NCBI GenBank assembly: GCA_035509915.1
Contig: DATKIB010000133.1
Location: forward strand, 1-8,216
Reading direction: 5' to 3'
Source: Bog-564 sp035509915
Lineage (GTDB): Bacteria; Actinomycetota; Acidimicrobiia; Acidimicrobiales; UBA8190
DNA: 8,216 bases
Shown here piece after piece: positions 1 to 5,399 of the stretch. How positions within the stretch are numbered: the stretch's first letter is position 1; each line of letters begins with the position of its first letter. The translations under genes and the position numbers were made by a program. Below the pieces are notes generated by a model. That model did no database searches. It was not told the DNA's origin and worked only from the letters and a program-made list of their open reading frames with translations.

Positions 1-809
1 GCCGCCAGGCCGGCCACCGCCTCGGCCTGGTGCGGCGCGAGCTCCACCACGAGCGATCCGTGCGGCGCGAGCCAGTGCGGTGCGAGCGAGACGATGGTCT
101 CTAGCGCCTCTCGACCCGTGTCGCCGGCTACCAACGCCTCGCGCGGCTCGTGGTCGCGTACCACGGGATCGAGGACCTGCCACTCCGCCGCCGAGACGTA
201 GGGCGGGTTGGACACGACGAGGTCCAAATTGCCGGCGAGCCCGGGGTGCAGGGCATCGAACCACGATCCCTGCGCCAGGCGAACGCGCCCGGCGCTCTGC
301 GGGTCGGTGCACGCGAGGAGGCTCAGGTTGTCGCCGGCGACTGCGAGCGCGTCCGCGCTGTCGTCGGTCGCCCACACCTCGAGCGGGGGCGATCCGTCCA
401 GCCCTGCCTCCGCGGCGAGCGAGAGCGCGATCGCTCCGGAGCCGGTGCCGAGATCCACCGCGTGCAGCGTTCGGGTTCGCGTTCGCGTCGGCCCAGGGCG
501 TAGTGCGGCACTGCGCAGCTCCTCGAGCGCGCACGAGACCACCTGTTCGGTCTCGGGCCGCGGGATCAGCACCCGGCGGTCGACTCGCAGCTCCAGGGTC
601 CGGAAGGCCCATGTACCGAGCACGTACTGCAAGGGCTCCCCCGCCCGCCGGCGAGCGACCATGCGCCGGAGCTCCTGTGCGACGTCGTCGGGCACTTCCT
701 GGCCGGCGATTCCGAGATGCGGCATGGCTGCGTCGAGCATCCACCGGGCCTCCGCGCCCGAGCCGAGTAGGTCTGCGGTCTCGCGGTAGAGCTGCGCAGC
801 TTTGCTCAC
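1..809 (-). CDS. prmC: Peptide chain release factor N5-glutamine methyltransferase (PrmC/HemK), 3' part missing
   Basis: Uses S-adenosylmethionine to methylate the glutamine of the GGQ motif in release factors RF1 and RF2, in the cytoplasm. I translated 269 codons by hand from the minus strand; the gene is still open at the window edge, so only the last few residues are lost. The N-terminal helical domain is about residues 1-75 and ends in GEPLQYVLG (57-65). The methyltransferase domain follows, with LIPRPETE (81-88), the SAM-binding loop DLGTGSGAIAL (119-129), an acidic residue pair ATDD (147-150) and the catalytic SNPPYVS (200-206) that holds the target glutamine. The linker carries an odd TRTRTRT stretch (108-114) from a 6-bp DNA repeat. 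The GTG start overlaps the prfA stop as GTGA, with GGTGGAG 8 bases upstream as ribosome binding site. Coupling to its own substrate gene supports the call. Identification is secure. Confidence 0.95.
   Translation of the reverse strand, partial: MSKAAQLYRETADLLGSGAEARWMLDAAMPHLGIAGQEVPDDVAQELRRMVARRRAGEPLQYVLGTWAFRTLELRVDRRVLIPRPETEQVVSCALEELRSAALRPGPTRTRTRTLHAVDLGTGSGAIALSLAAEAGLDGSPPLEVWATDDSADALAVAGDNLSLLACTDPQSAGRVRLAQGSWFDALHPGLAGNLDLVVSNPPYVSAAEWQVLDPVVRDHEPREALVAGDTGREALETIVSLAPHWLAPHGSLVVELAPHQAEAVAGLA
468..488 (-). repeat. 6-bp tandem repeat inside prmC
   Basis: On the minus strand the units ACGCGA, ACGCGA, ACCCGA and a partial ACG follow each other and encode TRTRTRT (residues 108-114). 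This lies in the linker between the N-terminal domain and the methyltransferase fold, just before the SAM loop. Confidence 0.75.
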
Positions 810-1891
810 GCGCTCGACTCCACCTGTGCGCCGGCAGCGAGCTGGCGCTCGCGCTCGTCCTCGAGGAGAGCGTCGGAAAGCTCGTCTAGGTCGCCGTCGA
901 GCACGCGATCGAGCTTGTGGAGAGTCAGCTTTATACGATGGTCGGTGACGCGGTTCTCCTTGAAATTGTAGGTGCGGACCTTCTCGGACCTCCCGCCACC
1001 GCCCACTTGGTTGCGTCTCTGCTCGGACTGCTCGGCCTGCTGGCGGTCGGTCTCGAGCCTCAGAAGGCGCGCCCGCAGGACCACCATGGCCCTGGCTCGG
1101 TTCTGGATCTGGCTCTTCTCGTCCTGCATCGAGACCACGATCCCGGTCGGCACGTGGGTCACCCTCACGGCCGAATCGGTGGTGTTGACCGACTGCCCGC
1201 CCGGCCCGGTCGATCGGAAGACGTCCACGCGCAGGTCGGCGGGGTCGATGTGGACGTCGACCTCCTCCGCCTCGGGGAGCACGGTCACGGTGGCTGCCGA
1301 CGTGTGGATGCGTCCCTGGGACTCGGTCACCGGAACGCGCTGGACACGGTGGGTGCCGCCCTCGTGCTTCATCCGCTGCCAGGCATCGGTGCCCTTCAGC
1401 ATGAACGTCGCCTCGTTGAGACCGTCGCGCTCGGAGGGGCTCGAAGAGAGCACCTCCATTCGCCAGCCGTGTCGCTCGGCGAAGCGCCGGTACATCTCGA
1501 ACAGGTCCCGGGCGAACAGGTTCGCTTCCTCGCCCCCCTCGGCGCCGCGGATCTCGACGATCACGTTGCGACCGTCGTTGGGGTCACGAGGCACCAGGAG
1601 AAGGTGTAGCTGCTCCTCCAGCGCCTCCAGCGCCGACTGCGCCGTGTCGAGCTCGCCGCGTACCAATTCGCGGTCCTCCGCCGAAGCTTCGGCCAGCATC
1701 TGGCGTGCCGTCGAAAGGTCGGCCTCCGCGTTGCGCAGACGGCGGCCCACGGTGACGAGCTCGTCGAGCTCCTTCTCACGGCGAGACACCTGCTCGAGAC
1801 GCGTCCGATCGGAGACGATCACGGGGTCGGCGAGCTGCTCGAGTACCGACTGGTGCTCGGCCTCCCAGGCGCTCAGGCGCTCAGGGTCCAT
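806..1891 (-). CDS. prfA: Peptide chain release factor 1 (RF1)
   Basis: Class I release factor that reads UAA and UAG in the ribosomal A site and triggers peptide release. The protein is 361 aa, the normal RF1 length. Residues 1-100 form the charged, helical domain 1. The codon-reading tripeptide is PVT at 187-189, within RVPVTESQGRIHTS; this is the RF1 type, where RF2 would have SPF. The catalytic GGQ is at 231-233 within STGPGGQSVNTTDSAVR. The C-terminal TYNFKENRVTDHRI (307-320) is also typical. The ATG at 1891 matches the usual family start, although the bases upstream (GGACGAGCC) give only a weak ribosome binding site. It lies 55 bp after rpmE and overlaps prmC by 4 bases, so rpmE, prfA and prmC are probably cotranscribed. 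It ends in TGA, a codon RF1 does not read, so it cannot control itself through its own stop codon. Confidence 0.98.
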   Translation of the reverse strand: MDPERLSAWEAEHQSVLEQLADPVIVSDRTRLEQVSRREKELDELVTVGRRLRNAEADLSTARQMLAEASAEDRELVRGELDTAQSALEALEEQLHLLLVPRDPNDGRNVIVEIRGAEGGEEANLFARDLFEMYRRFAERHGWRMEVLSSSPSERDGLNEATFMLKGTDAWQRMKHEGGTHRVQRVPVTESQGRIHTSAATVTVLPEAEEVDVHIDPADLRVDVFRSTGPGGQSVNTTDSAVRVTHVPTGIVVSMQDEKSQIQNRARAMVVLRARLLRLETDRQQAEQSEQRRNQVGGGGRSEKVRTYNFKENRVTDHRIKLTLHKLDRVLDGDLDELSDALLEDERERQLAAGAQVESSA

Positions 1892-1946
1892 GGCTCGTCC
1901 GAGTTACGGCCGGCCGAGCGACCGGAGCCCGGTCCTGGGGTGGGGC

Positions 1947-2201
1947 TCAGCGGCGCGTGGACGGGGCTGCGGGAGCCGGGCCACTCTTGCGGCCGCGCGT
2001 CCCACGCTGCCCGTAGCGGCGCTGGAAACGCTCCACCCGGCCGCCCGAGTCGACGAGCTTCTGCTTCCCCGTGAAGAAGGGGTGGCATTCGTTGCACAGC
2101 TCCACGTGGAGCTCGGGCTTGGTCGAGCGCGTCGTGAAGGTGTTGCCGCAGGAGCAGCGGACGTTGGCCTCTACATAGGAGGGGTGGATCTCGGGCTTCA
2201 T
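1947..2201 (-). CDS. rpmE: 50S ribosomal protein L31, zinc-binding (C+) form
   Basis: Structural protein of the large ribosomal subunit, located at the central protuberance and involved in the bridge to the small subunit. The 84-aa product starts MKPEIHPSY and has the hallmark HPFFTGKQ (40-47) followed by GGRVERFQRRY (53-63). Four cysteines, C16 and C18 (CSC) with C36 and C39 (CNEC), form the zinc site, so this is the C+ type. In bacteria that also carry a cysteine-free paralogue, the C+ form is used when zinc is sufficient; no such paralogue lies here. About 15 C-terminal residues rich in Arg, Ala and Pro extend beyond the usual length of about 70. The ATG is preceded by GGAGG with a 4-base spacer, a strong ribosome binding site. 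The 105-bp spacer from rho contains a stem and a small upstream ORF that may regulate it. Confidence 0.97.
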   Translation of the reverse strand: MKPEIHPSYVEANVRCSCGNTFTTRSTKPELHVELCNECHPFFTGKQKLVDSGGRVERFQRRYGQRGTRGRKSGPAPAAPSTRR

Positions 2202-2257
2202 GGTGCCTCCATCTTAAGGGGCCTTCTCGCGGGCGCGTGCAGGGCGTGCAGCCTCAT
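2198..2257 (-). other. Candidate 19-codon upstream ORF overlapping rpmE
   Basis: A minus-strand ATG at 2257 opens a 19-codon frame, MRLHALHAPARRPLKMEAP, whose TGA stop overlaps the rpmE start as ATGA. An AGGGG lies 3 bases before the ATG, closer than is ideal for a ribosome binding site, and falls inside a predicted 7-bp stem. The overlap could couple translation of this peptide to L31. Nothing in the peptide resembles a known family, and the frame could be chance in GC-rich DNA. Confidence 0.25.
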
Positions 2258-2265
2258 GGGCCCCT
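2217..2265 (-). promoter_or_regulatory. Candidate structured leader of rpmE
   Basis: In the transcript, AGGGGCC (from 2265-2259) can pair perfectly with GGCCCCT (from 2223-2217), a 7-bp GC-rich stem closing a 35-nt loop. It ends 15 bases before the rpmE ATG, just upstream of its GGAGG. A second, exclusive pairing of AAGGG (about 2274-2270) with CCCTT (2220-2216) is possible. L31 leader RNAs that control rpmE are known in several bacterial groups including actinobacteria, but I cannot match this one to a consensus by eye. Confidence 0.3.
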
Positions 2266-2298
2266 GGGTCCCTTGACGCCTTGTGGGCAGTCTGCGGA

Positions 2299-2317
2299 CG
2301 CCGGCCTCAGACCGGCG
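2299..2317 (-). other. Hairpin across the rho stop codon
   Basis: CGCCGG (2299-2304) and CCGGCG (2312-2317) form a 6-bp stem with a 7-base loop that contains the rho TGA stop (2307-2309). There is no T-run after it on the minus strand, so it is not a classic intrinsic terminator. It could stabilise the 3' end of rho mRNA or be chance in GC-rich DNA. Confidence 0.3.
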
Positions 2318-4034
2318 GGGCCGGGCCCTTGGCGATCTCGGCCAGGAACTCGTCGTTGCTCTTGGTGGAGCGGATCTTGTCGATGAGCAGCTCCAGTCCG
2401 GCGGCGGCGCTCCCATCGGCGGCGAGGGCGTTGAGCACCCGGCGAAGCTTCCACACCTGCTGGAGCTGTCCCCTCTCGAAGAGGAGCTCCTCGTGGCGGG
2501 TCTGGCTGGCGTTGACGTCGATCGCCGGATACAGCCGGCGCTCGGCCAGCCGCCGGTCGAGCCGCAGCTCCATGTTGCCCGTACCCTTGAACTCCTCGAA
2601 GATGACCTCGTCCATCTTCGATCCCGTCTCGACGAGCGCCGTGGCGAGGATCGTGAGTGACCCACCCTCCTCGATGTTGCGTGCTGCACCGAAGAACCTC
2701 TTCGGCGGGTAGAGGGCCCCTGAGTCGACCCCACCGGACATGATCCGGCCGGTGGCCGGTTGGGCGAGGTTGTAGGCCCGCGACAGGCGCGTGATCCCGT
2801 CGAGGACGATCACGACGTCCTTGCCGAGCTCGACCAGCCGCTTGGCCCGATCGATGGTCAGCTCGGAGATCGCTGTGTGCTCGTCGGAAGGACGGTCGAA
2901 TGTCGAGGCGATCACCTCGCCCTTCACCGAGCGGCGCATATCCGTGACCTCTTCGGGGCGCTCGTCGACGAGCAGCACGATCAGGTGCACTTCGGGATTG
3001 TTTGCTTCTATCGAGTGCGCGATCTGCTTGAGGACGGTCGTCTTGCCGGCCTTGGGCGGCGAGACGATCATGCCGCGCTGGCCCTTGCCCACGGGAGACA
3101 GCAGGTCGATGATGCGAGTCGTGACCTCCGCCGAGCCGGTGGTCTCGAGGCGCAGCTTCTCGTCGGGGAACAGCGGCGTGAGGTCCTCGAACCGAGGCCG
3201 GTTGCGCGCTTCGTCGGGTGTGAGGCCGCAGATGGAGTCGATCCTGATGAGAGCCGGGAACTTCTCGTTGGAGGCTGCCGGGCGGCTCGCACCTTCCACG
3301 TAGTCACCCTTGCGAAGGGCGAATCGGCGGGCTTGGCTGATCGAGATGTAGACGTCCTTCGAGCTCGGCAGGTAGCCCTCGGCGCGCAGGAAGCCGTAGC
3401 CCTCGTCGCGCAGGTCGAGCAGTCCTCGCACTGGGACCAGCTCGCCGGAGTACTGCGCCTCGGAGCCGCCGCTCTGCGGCTCCCGCTCGGCACTGTGGCC
3501 GCCGGGCTGGCGGCCGCGCCGGCGACGACTGCGCCGGTTGCCCGGCTCCCCACCACCTGCCTGGGTCTGTGCCTGGGAGGACTGCTGACGGTTTTGCACT
3601 GGCGCTGCTCCTTGCCGAGGGCCCGTGGCGACGTGATCGAGCTGACCGTTGGCCGTCACCGAGTCGGCGCCACCTGACGCGACGTCGACGTCCGATGCAC
3701 CGGCGCTGGGCTGCGCAGCTGCCTCGGGAGCTCCATCGACGGACTCGCCGTTCGCGTGCGAGGTCCGCTCGCCGTCGGACCTACCTTGGTCAGCCGGCGC
3801 GTCCTGGTCGTCCTGGGCAGCCGCGGCGCGCCGGCGCGCCCCGGGCGAGCCGTCGCCGTTGGCGGAGCCCGCGCGCACGACGTCGACCCCCGCTGCGCGC
3901 AGGATCTCGTCGATGATGTCGGCCTTCTTCGTGCGCGAGCTCATCTCCAACGACATCGCCTCGGCGATGGCTCGGAGCTCGTCGCGCTCTTTGCGTTCGA
4001 GTACGGACCGCTCGAGCTGTTGCTCTGCAGCCAT
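2307..4034 (-). CDS. rho: Transcription termination factor Rho, with long disordered insert
   Basis: Hexameric RNA-dependent ATPase/helicase that terminates transcription by pulling on C-rich nascent RNA. The protein is 575 aa, against 419 in E. coli; the extra length is an insert typical of high-GC Gram-positives. The N-terminal Rho-N helical domain is about residues 10-47 (ERDELRAIAEAM, KKADIIDEIL). Residues about 50-195 are low-complexity, rich in Gly, Ala, Asp, Ser and Gln, with a basic patch RRSRRRRGR (167-175). The RNA-binding OB fold starts near 197 and has the RNP1-like DEGYGFLR (210-217). The ATPase core has Walker A PPKAGKTT (326-333), Walker B VVIVLDG (407-413), LSRAYN (417-422) and the secondary RNA-site loop GTGNMEL (484-490). 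The ATG at 4034 has GAGGTG just upstream. The gene sits alone after a 324-bp gap with a candidate promoter, so it is probably the head of the rho-rpmE-prfA-prmC unit. Confidence 0.98.
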   Translation of the reverse strand: MAAEQQLERSVLERKERDELRAIAEAMSLEMSSRTKKADIIDEILRAAGVDVVRAGSANGDGSPGARRRAAAAQDDQDAPADQGRSDGERTSHANGESVDGAPEAAAQPSAGASDVDVASGGADSVTANGQLDHVATGPRQGAAPVQNRQQSSQAQTQAGGGEPGNRRSRRRRGRQPGGHSAEREPQSGGSEAQYSGELVPVRGLLDLRDEGYGFLRAEGYLPSSKDVYISISQARRFALRKGDYVEGASRPAASNEKFPALIRIDSICGLTPDEARNRPRFEDLTPLFPDEKLRLETTGSAEVTTRIIDLLSPVGKGQRGMIVSPPKAGKTTVLKQIAHSIEANNPEVHLIVLLVDERPEEVTDMRRSVKGEVIASTFDRPSDEHTAISELTIDRAKRLVELGKDVVIVLDGITRLSRAYNLAQPATGRIMSGGVDSGALYPPKRFFGAARNIEEGGSLTILATALVETGSKMDEVIFEEFKGTGNMELRLDRRLAERRLYPAIDVNASQTRHEELLFERGQLQQVWKLRRVLNALAADGSAAAGLELLIDKIRSTKSNDEFLAEIAKGPAPPV

Positions 4035-4251
4035 TCAGCACCTCGCTAGGTTGCGTCCCTCGGGCGCACAGGGTTGTGTAATTGCCCGCTCGCCCGGGAC
4101 ACTGGACAGAGGGTTACGACGCCGGACGGATATGTGTACCGGCTCCGCCACCTTCCCCCGACCTTAGTGGAGTACCGCCTCCGGACGATGACTCCGAGCG
4201 GACTCGTCGCCTGAAACGCTCCTACCGTTGTAGGGGGGCGGCGGTGCCACA

Positions 4252-4281
4252 ACTCTACCCGACACCGACGCTCACGGGCAA
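4252..4281 (-). promoter_or_regulatory. rho: Candidate promoter for rho
   Basis: On the minus strand TTGCCC (4281-4276) and TAGAGT (4257-4252) are separated by 18 bases. Each box matches the housekeeping consensus (TTGACA, TATAAT) at four of six positions. Transcription would start near 4245 and give a leader of about 210 nt. It is the best pair I found in the gap, but such matches are not rare. Confidence 0.35.
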
Positions 4282-4313
4282 CAACACCGCCGCCTGACCT
4301 TTTCTTCCCCAGC

Positions 4314-4329
4314 TCTTGGTCCCCCAAGA
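4314..4329 (-). other. Small hairpin downstream of thrC
   Basis: In the transcript, UCUUGG and CCAAGA form a perfect 6-bp stem capped by GGGA, a GNRA-type tetraloop, about 30 bases after the thrC stop. No U-run follows, so intrinsic termination is not supported. It may protect the thrC 3' end. There is no clear terminator anywhere in this gap. Confidence 0.35.
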
Positions 4330-4333
4330 CTCG

Positions 4334-4345
4334 CGGTGATCACCG
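4334..4345. repeat. 12-bp perfect palindrome after thrC
   Basis: CGGTGATCACCG reads the same on both strands, 14 bp beyond the thrC stop. A second palindrome, CCTCTAGAGG (4356-4365), covers the stop itself. Perfect 12-bp symmetry suits a dimeric DNA-binding protein, but the site lies 53 bp upstream of the candidate rho -35 box, and no regulator can be named. Confidence 0.3.
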
Positions 4346-4358
4346 GCCCAGCGGACCT

Positions 4359-5399
4359 CTAGAGGCCCATGGCGTCGAGTACCGCGGCGTAGTCCGCCGG
4401 AACCGTCGTCGGGACCGAGATCTGGCTGATGGCGAGGTCGGGGTCCTTGAGTCCGTGGCCGGTGAGCACGCAGACCACCGTCGAAGCAGCCGGAGCCCCC
4501 GTCTTGAGCAACCCGGCCACCGAGGCCGCGGAAGCCGCCTCGCAGAACACCGACTCCTCCGAAGCGAGGAACCGGTAGGCGGCCAGTATCTCGTTGTCGG
4601 TGACCGCTGTGATCGCCCCCCCGGACTCGCTCGCGGCAGCCGTCGCCCCGTACCACGAGGCCGGGTTGCCGATGCGGATCGCGGTCGCGACCGTCTCGGG
4701 ATGCTCGATCGGGTGACCTTCGACGATCGGTGCCGCACCAGCGGCCTGGAAGCCGAACATCTTCGGTAGCTTCTTCGACCTACCCGCGTTGCGGTATTCG
4801 CAGTAGCCGCGCCAATAGGCGGTGATGTTCCCGGCGTTGCCGACCGGGATGCAGTGGATGTCGGGGGCCTCGCCGAGCGCGTCCACTATCTCGAAGGCAG
4901 CAGACTTCTGGCCTTCGATGCGAAAGGGATTGATCGAGTTGACCACCGTCACCGGCGCTCGGTCCCCCAGGACTCGCACGATGGACAGAGCCTCGTCGAA
5001 GTTCCCGCGCACTTGGAGGACCTTCGCGCCGTGCACCAGACCTTGTGCCAGCTTGCCCAGCGCGATGTGACCCTCCGGGATGAGCACGGCGCAGGTGAGC
5101 CCGGCGCGCGACGCGTAGGCGGCGGCCGAAGCTGACGTGTTACCCGTCGAGGCGCAGACCACAGCTTTCGCCCCCTCCTCGAGCGCCTTCGAGATCGCGA
5201 GGGTCATGCCCCGGTCCTTGAACGAGCCCGTCGGGTTCAACCCTTCCAGCTTCAGCAGGACACGAGCACCAACGCGCGCGGACAGGCGCGGCGCTTCGAG
5301 GAGCGGGGTGTCTCCCTCCAGCAATGTGACAACGGGCGTCGCGTCGCTGACGGGCAGGAAGTCGCGGTAGGCATCGACTACTCCCGGCCACGAGCTCAT
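4359..5399 (-). CDS. thrC: Threonine synthase
   Basis: PLP enzyme that converts O-phospho-L-homoserine and water to L-threonine and phosphate, the last step of threonine synthesis. At 346 aa it is the short, compact form common in Gram-positives. The N-terminal substrate-side motif is GDTPLLEAP (29-37). The PLP-binding lysine is K61 in TGSFKDRGM (57-65). CASTGNTSASAAAYA (82-96) is the substrate-binding Ser/Thr/Asn loop, PVGNAGN (185-191) is the PLP-phosphate loop and LTGHGLKDP (312-320) is the conserved C-terminal motif. Its ATG overlaps the hom stop as ATGA, with GAGGA 9 bases upstream. The stop is TAG, the only non-TGA stop in the window. Threonine dehydratase is in the same fold family, but the order of motifs and the hom neighbour favour threonine synthase. 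Confidence 0.96.
   Translation of the reverse strand: MSSWPGVVDAYRDFLPVSDATPVVTLLEGDTPLLEAPRLSARVGARVLLKLEGLNPTGSFKDRGMTLAISKALEEGAKAVVCASTGNTSASAAAYASRAGLTCAVLIPEGHIALGKLAQGLVHGAKVLQVRGNFDEALSIVRVLGDRAPVTVVNSINPFRIEGQKSAAFEIVDALGEAPDIHCIPVGNAGNITAYWRGYCEYRNAGRSKKLPKMFGFQAAGAAPIVEGHPIEHPETVATAIRIGNPASWYGATAAASESGGAITAVTDNEILAAYRFLASEESVFCEAASAASVAGLLKTGAPAASTVVCVLTGHGLKDPDLAISQISVPTTVPADYAAVLDAMGL

Larger units (their letters stand above)
4035..4358 (-). promoter_or_regulatory. Intergenic region upstream of rho, with no supported gene
   Basis: A 324-bp stretch between the thrC stop and the rho start. Short open frames exist, including a minus-strand frame at 4046-4327 and a 38-codon GTG frame (4151-4035) ending TGA directly before the rho ATG, but none has a good ribosome binding site or a recognisable protein. 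It contains a candidate sigma-70-type promoter, leader hairpins CCTAC/GTAGG (4221-4234) and TGCG/CGCA with inner pairs (4052-4068), and two perfect palindromes near thrC. In E. coli rho is autoregulated through its leader; a similar role here is inference only. Confidence 0.6.

Noticed and set aside
80..889. A 269-codon plus-strand frame opposite prmC
   Set aside because: Low-complexity Arg/Ala/Pro product opposite a gene with full PrmC motifs; a shadow frame.
1908..1915. GGCCGGCC palindrome between rpmE and prfA
   Set aside because: Short GC-only palindromes are expected by chance at this base composition; no pairing with a regulatory role could be shown.
972..2276. A 434-codon plus-strand frame opposite prfA and rpmE
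   Set aside because: It is antisense to two clear genes, its composition is Arg/Ser-rich as expected from reading GC-rich codons backwards, and it resembles no protein.
2760..3677. A 305-codon plus-strand frame opposite rho
   Set aside because: Antisense of the conserved Rho ATPase core; no motifs of its own.
4035..4151. A 38-codon GTG frame ending TGA immediately before the rho ATG
   Set aside because: The purine-rich GGGGGAA directly abuts the GTG with no spacing, and the peptide looks random; mentioned only because TGA touches ATG.
4298..4306. A T-rich run on the plus strand that could end an intrinsic terminator
   Set aside because: No hairpin precedes it on the plus strand and no plus-strand gene exists to terminate.
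4046..4327. A 93-codon minus-strand frame in the thrC-rho gap
   Set aside because: No homology recognised, no good ribosome binding site, Arg/Val-rich composition; not homoserine kinase.
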